Part shown: positions 62,820 to 64,000 of the stretch, one piece after another
How positions within the stretch are numbered: the first letter of the stretch is position 1
Layout: each line of letters opens with the position of its first letter
Origin: Candidatus Nanopelagicales bacterium
GTDB taxonomy: Bacteria > Actinomycetota > Actinomycetes > S36-B12
NCBI GenBank assembly: GCA_018402235.1
Contig: JAGYJJ010000005.1
Span: 322,219-386,218 of the forward strand
Reading direction: 5' to 3'
Length of the DNA stretch: 64,000 nt
Translations under genes and position numbers: made by a program
Notes under the pieces: model-generated
What the model was told of the DNA's origin: nothing
Seen by the model: only the letters and a program-made list of their open reading frames with translations
Databases searched by the model: none

Positions 62820-62836
62820 TTCTAGTTCTAGTTCTA
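62817..62836. repeat. TAGTTC hexanucleotide repeat at convergent stops
   Basis: Three TAGTTC units followed by TA. The first TAG is the gpgS stop, and the last overlaps the end of the opposite gene's stop. The 14-bp gap between convergent genes thus consists of simple repeat. Confidence 0.8.
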
Positions 62837-64000
62837 GGCCGAGACGATCCCTTCCACTACATAGTCCGCCACAGCAAGTGAGCTCGTCCAAGCCGGTGAG
62901 ACCGCGTTCAACATATGGGTGGAGCGGCTATCGCCTTCCACCACGAAGTCCATTTCGAGCTTGCCACTAGGCACGTGGAGCAGTTGCGCCCGCACACCTG
63001 GCTTTCCGCGTTCGGTGAAGTCTTGCGGTCGAACCGATGGCACCAACGCTGCCGCCTGTTTCACCAGGTAAGAACGTGAGTACTTGGGCAATTCCGCGCG
63101 CAGCAAACCGGGAACATCGTGGTGTTTGCTGGTGAGGAACCGCGGGTAACTACGCACTACATCCCACAGTTCGTTACCGCGCATTCCCCCCGTGCCGCCG
63201 TAGTCCTCGCGCCACAACGCAGGGATGGCGGTCGGACCGATCTTGGCTCGGCCATCCACGGTGACGGTCAGGTGCACTCCGAGGAATGGATTGCGCGGAT
63301 CGGGCACCGGATATACGTGCCGCTGCAATCGTCCGGGCTTCCAGTTGCCGTACCAATACAAACCCTTGAACGGCAGCATTCGGTAGTCCTGACCGAAGCC
63401 GAACCAGTGCGCCACGGTGTCGGCATACAAGCCCGCAGCATTGATGACGTGCCCGGCGGCAACCCGGCCTTCGAGAACGCTCATCACCCATCCCGGTCCA
63501 GCACCGGTTACCGCGTTACCGAGTACCACTCGTCCGCCTCGTTCGCGGACCCGCTCGGCGAGCGCTTCCACCACTCCCGCTGGACTAGCCACTGCGGTGT
63601 TCGGCGACCAGAGCGCATTCCCCACCGTGCGCGCCAGAGGCTCGAGTTCGGCGAGTCCGGATTCGTCGATCAATTCCAACTCGACGCCGTTTGCCTGCCC
63701 GCGATCGAACAAGGTCATTAGCGAGGGCAATTGCTCCTCACTCGTGGTGACCACAACCTTGCCAGTTTCCCGCAGAGCAACACCTCGCTCGAGGCAGAAG
63801 TCCTTGAGCATGCGGTTGCCGTCGCGCGTCAATCGCGCTTTCAAGGAATCGGGCGCGTAATAGAAGCCGGCGTGCAGCACACCACTGTTACGACCGGATG
63901 CATGGGCGGCCAGGTGATCTTCCTTGTCGTAGACGACCACCGAGTCCGTGGGATTGCGCGTCAGCCAAGCATCGGCCAAAGCTAGCCCCACAACACCCCC
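62834..64000 (-). CDS. lhgO: L-2-hydroxyglutarate oxidase (LhgO-like), 5' end outside the window
   Basis: A FAD-dependent DAO-fold oxidase of at least 389 residues; the start lies beyond 64000, and only GGVVGLALA of the FAD glycine motif is visible at the edge. Family marks are EDHLAAHASGRNSGVLHAGFYY, NAAGLYADTVAHWFG, LPFKGLYWYG and ARIKIGPTAIPA-like GRAKIGPTAIPALWRED. It oxidises L-2-hydroxyglutarate to 2-oxoglutarate, feeding electrons to quinone, and removes a side product of central metabolism. Confidence 0.92.
   Translation of the reverse strand, partial: GGVVGLALADAWLTRNPTDSVVVYDKEDHLAAHASGRNSGVLHAGFYYAPDSLKARLTRDGNRMLKDFCLERGVALRETGKVVVTTSEEQLPSLMTLFDRGQANGVELELIDESGLAELEPLARTVGNALWSPNTAVASPAGVVEALAERVRERGGRVVLGNAVTGAGPGWVMSVLEGRVAAGHVINAAGLYADTVAHWFGFGQDYRMLPFKGLYWYGNWKPGRLQRHVYPVPDPRNPFLGVHLTVTVDGRAKIGPTAIPALWREDYGGTGGMRGNELWDVVRSYPRFLTSKHHDVPGLLRAELPKYSRSYLVKQAAALVPSVRPQDFTERGKPGVRAQLLHVPSGKLEMDFVVEGDSRSTHMLNAVSPAWTSSLAVADYVVEGIVSA

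Overview
The window looks like a chromosomal segment of a GC-rich (about 60 percent by eye) actinobacterium, probably a draft or metagenome assembly. The lineage signals are the order tRNA-Ser / SRP RNA / dnaX / recR, tadA beside its actinobacterial associated protein, a LytR-C-terminal-domain protein, a septum-formation-family protein, an OmpR/HisKA two-component pair followed by a GerMN lipoprotein (CseABC/MtrAB-like), glucosyl-3-phosphoglycerate synthase and a polyphosphate-glucokinase-type ROK kinase. I see no prophage, transposase, integrase or CRISPR array. A caution covers the whole annotation: at least 18 single-base frame breaks interrupt about 15 otherwise intact, mostly conserved genes (including dnaX and trpB). 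About 14 of the 18 behave as an extra base. I read these mainly as residual sequencing or assembly error and annotate each gene across its break.

Layout. 1-4.6 kb: sulfide:quinone-oxidoreductase-like flavoprotein, GntR regulator and TauE exporter (a sulfur-handling cluster), then a GlcD-type FAD oxidase and a 2-oxoglutarate oxygenase. 4.6-7.9 kb: a small island with a secreted beta-repeat protein and a LuxR regulator, bracketed by two ~130-bp direct repeats, the second ending at tRNA-Arg(CCT). 7.9-12.2 kb: OpuC-type osmoprotectant ABC operon with two DUF202 membrane proteins. 12.5-24.2 kb: Orn/Lys/Arg decarboxylase, CPA1 antiporter, recR-dnaX-SRP RNA, two tRNA-Ser, AI-2E-family permease, an acyl-CoA dehydrogenase/phosphotransferase pair, tadA and upp. 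24.3-26.7 kb: an IclR regulator divergent from a formaldehyde-activating-enzyme (Fae) homologue and a beta-hydroxyacid dehydrogenase. 26.6-37.2 kb: transhydrogenase pntA1-pntA2-pntB, a DsbB-like protein with a tiny partner, ParA, a septum-formation protein, aldo/keto reductase, FkbM methyltransferase, a DUF2142-like membrane protein and a secreted nuclease.

37.3-51.5 kb is mainly carbohydrate metabolism: an aldolase-PfkB kinase-DUF1349 operon, a glycoside hydrolase, a Rieske protein visible only after repairing a frame break, a ROK glucokinase, an EamA transporter, and a LacI-controlled sugar ABC transporter followed by Gfo/Idh, AroE-like and zinc alcohol dehydrogenases. 51.6-64 kb: a DDAH-like hydrolase, a CrtO-like membrane protein, acetolactate decarboxylase, a flippase, TrpB2, an NlpC/P60 hydrolase, a beta-lactamase-family protein, the two-component/lipoprotein set, GpgS and an L-2-hydroxyglutarate oxidase running off the end.

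Besides genes, the window carries repeats: two arrays of a 22-bp unit with exact phasing (43.76 and 61.8 kb), nested palindromes at 51.6 kb, several long-stem hairpins, and 13- or 15-bp tandem repeats at gene ends. The best candidates for undescribed biology are the Fae-dehydrogenase-IclR module, the 22-bp arrays and the direct-repeat-bracketed island beside tRNA-Arg.
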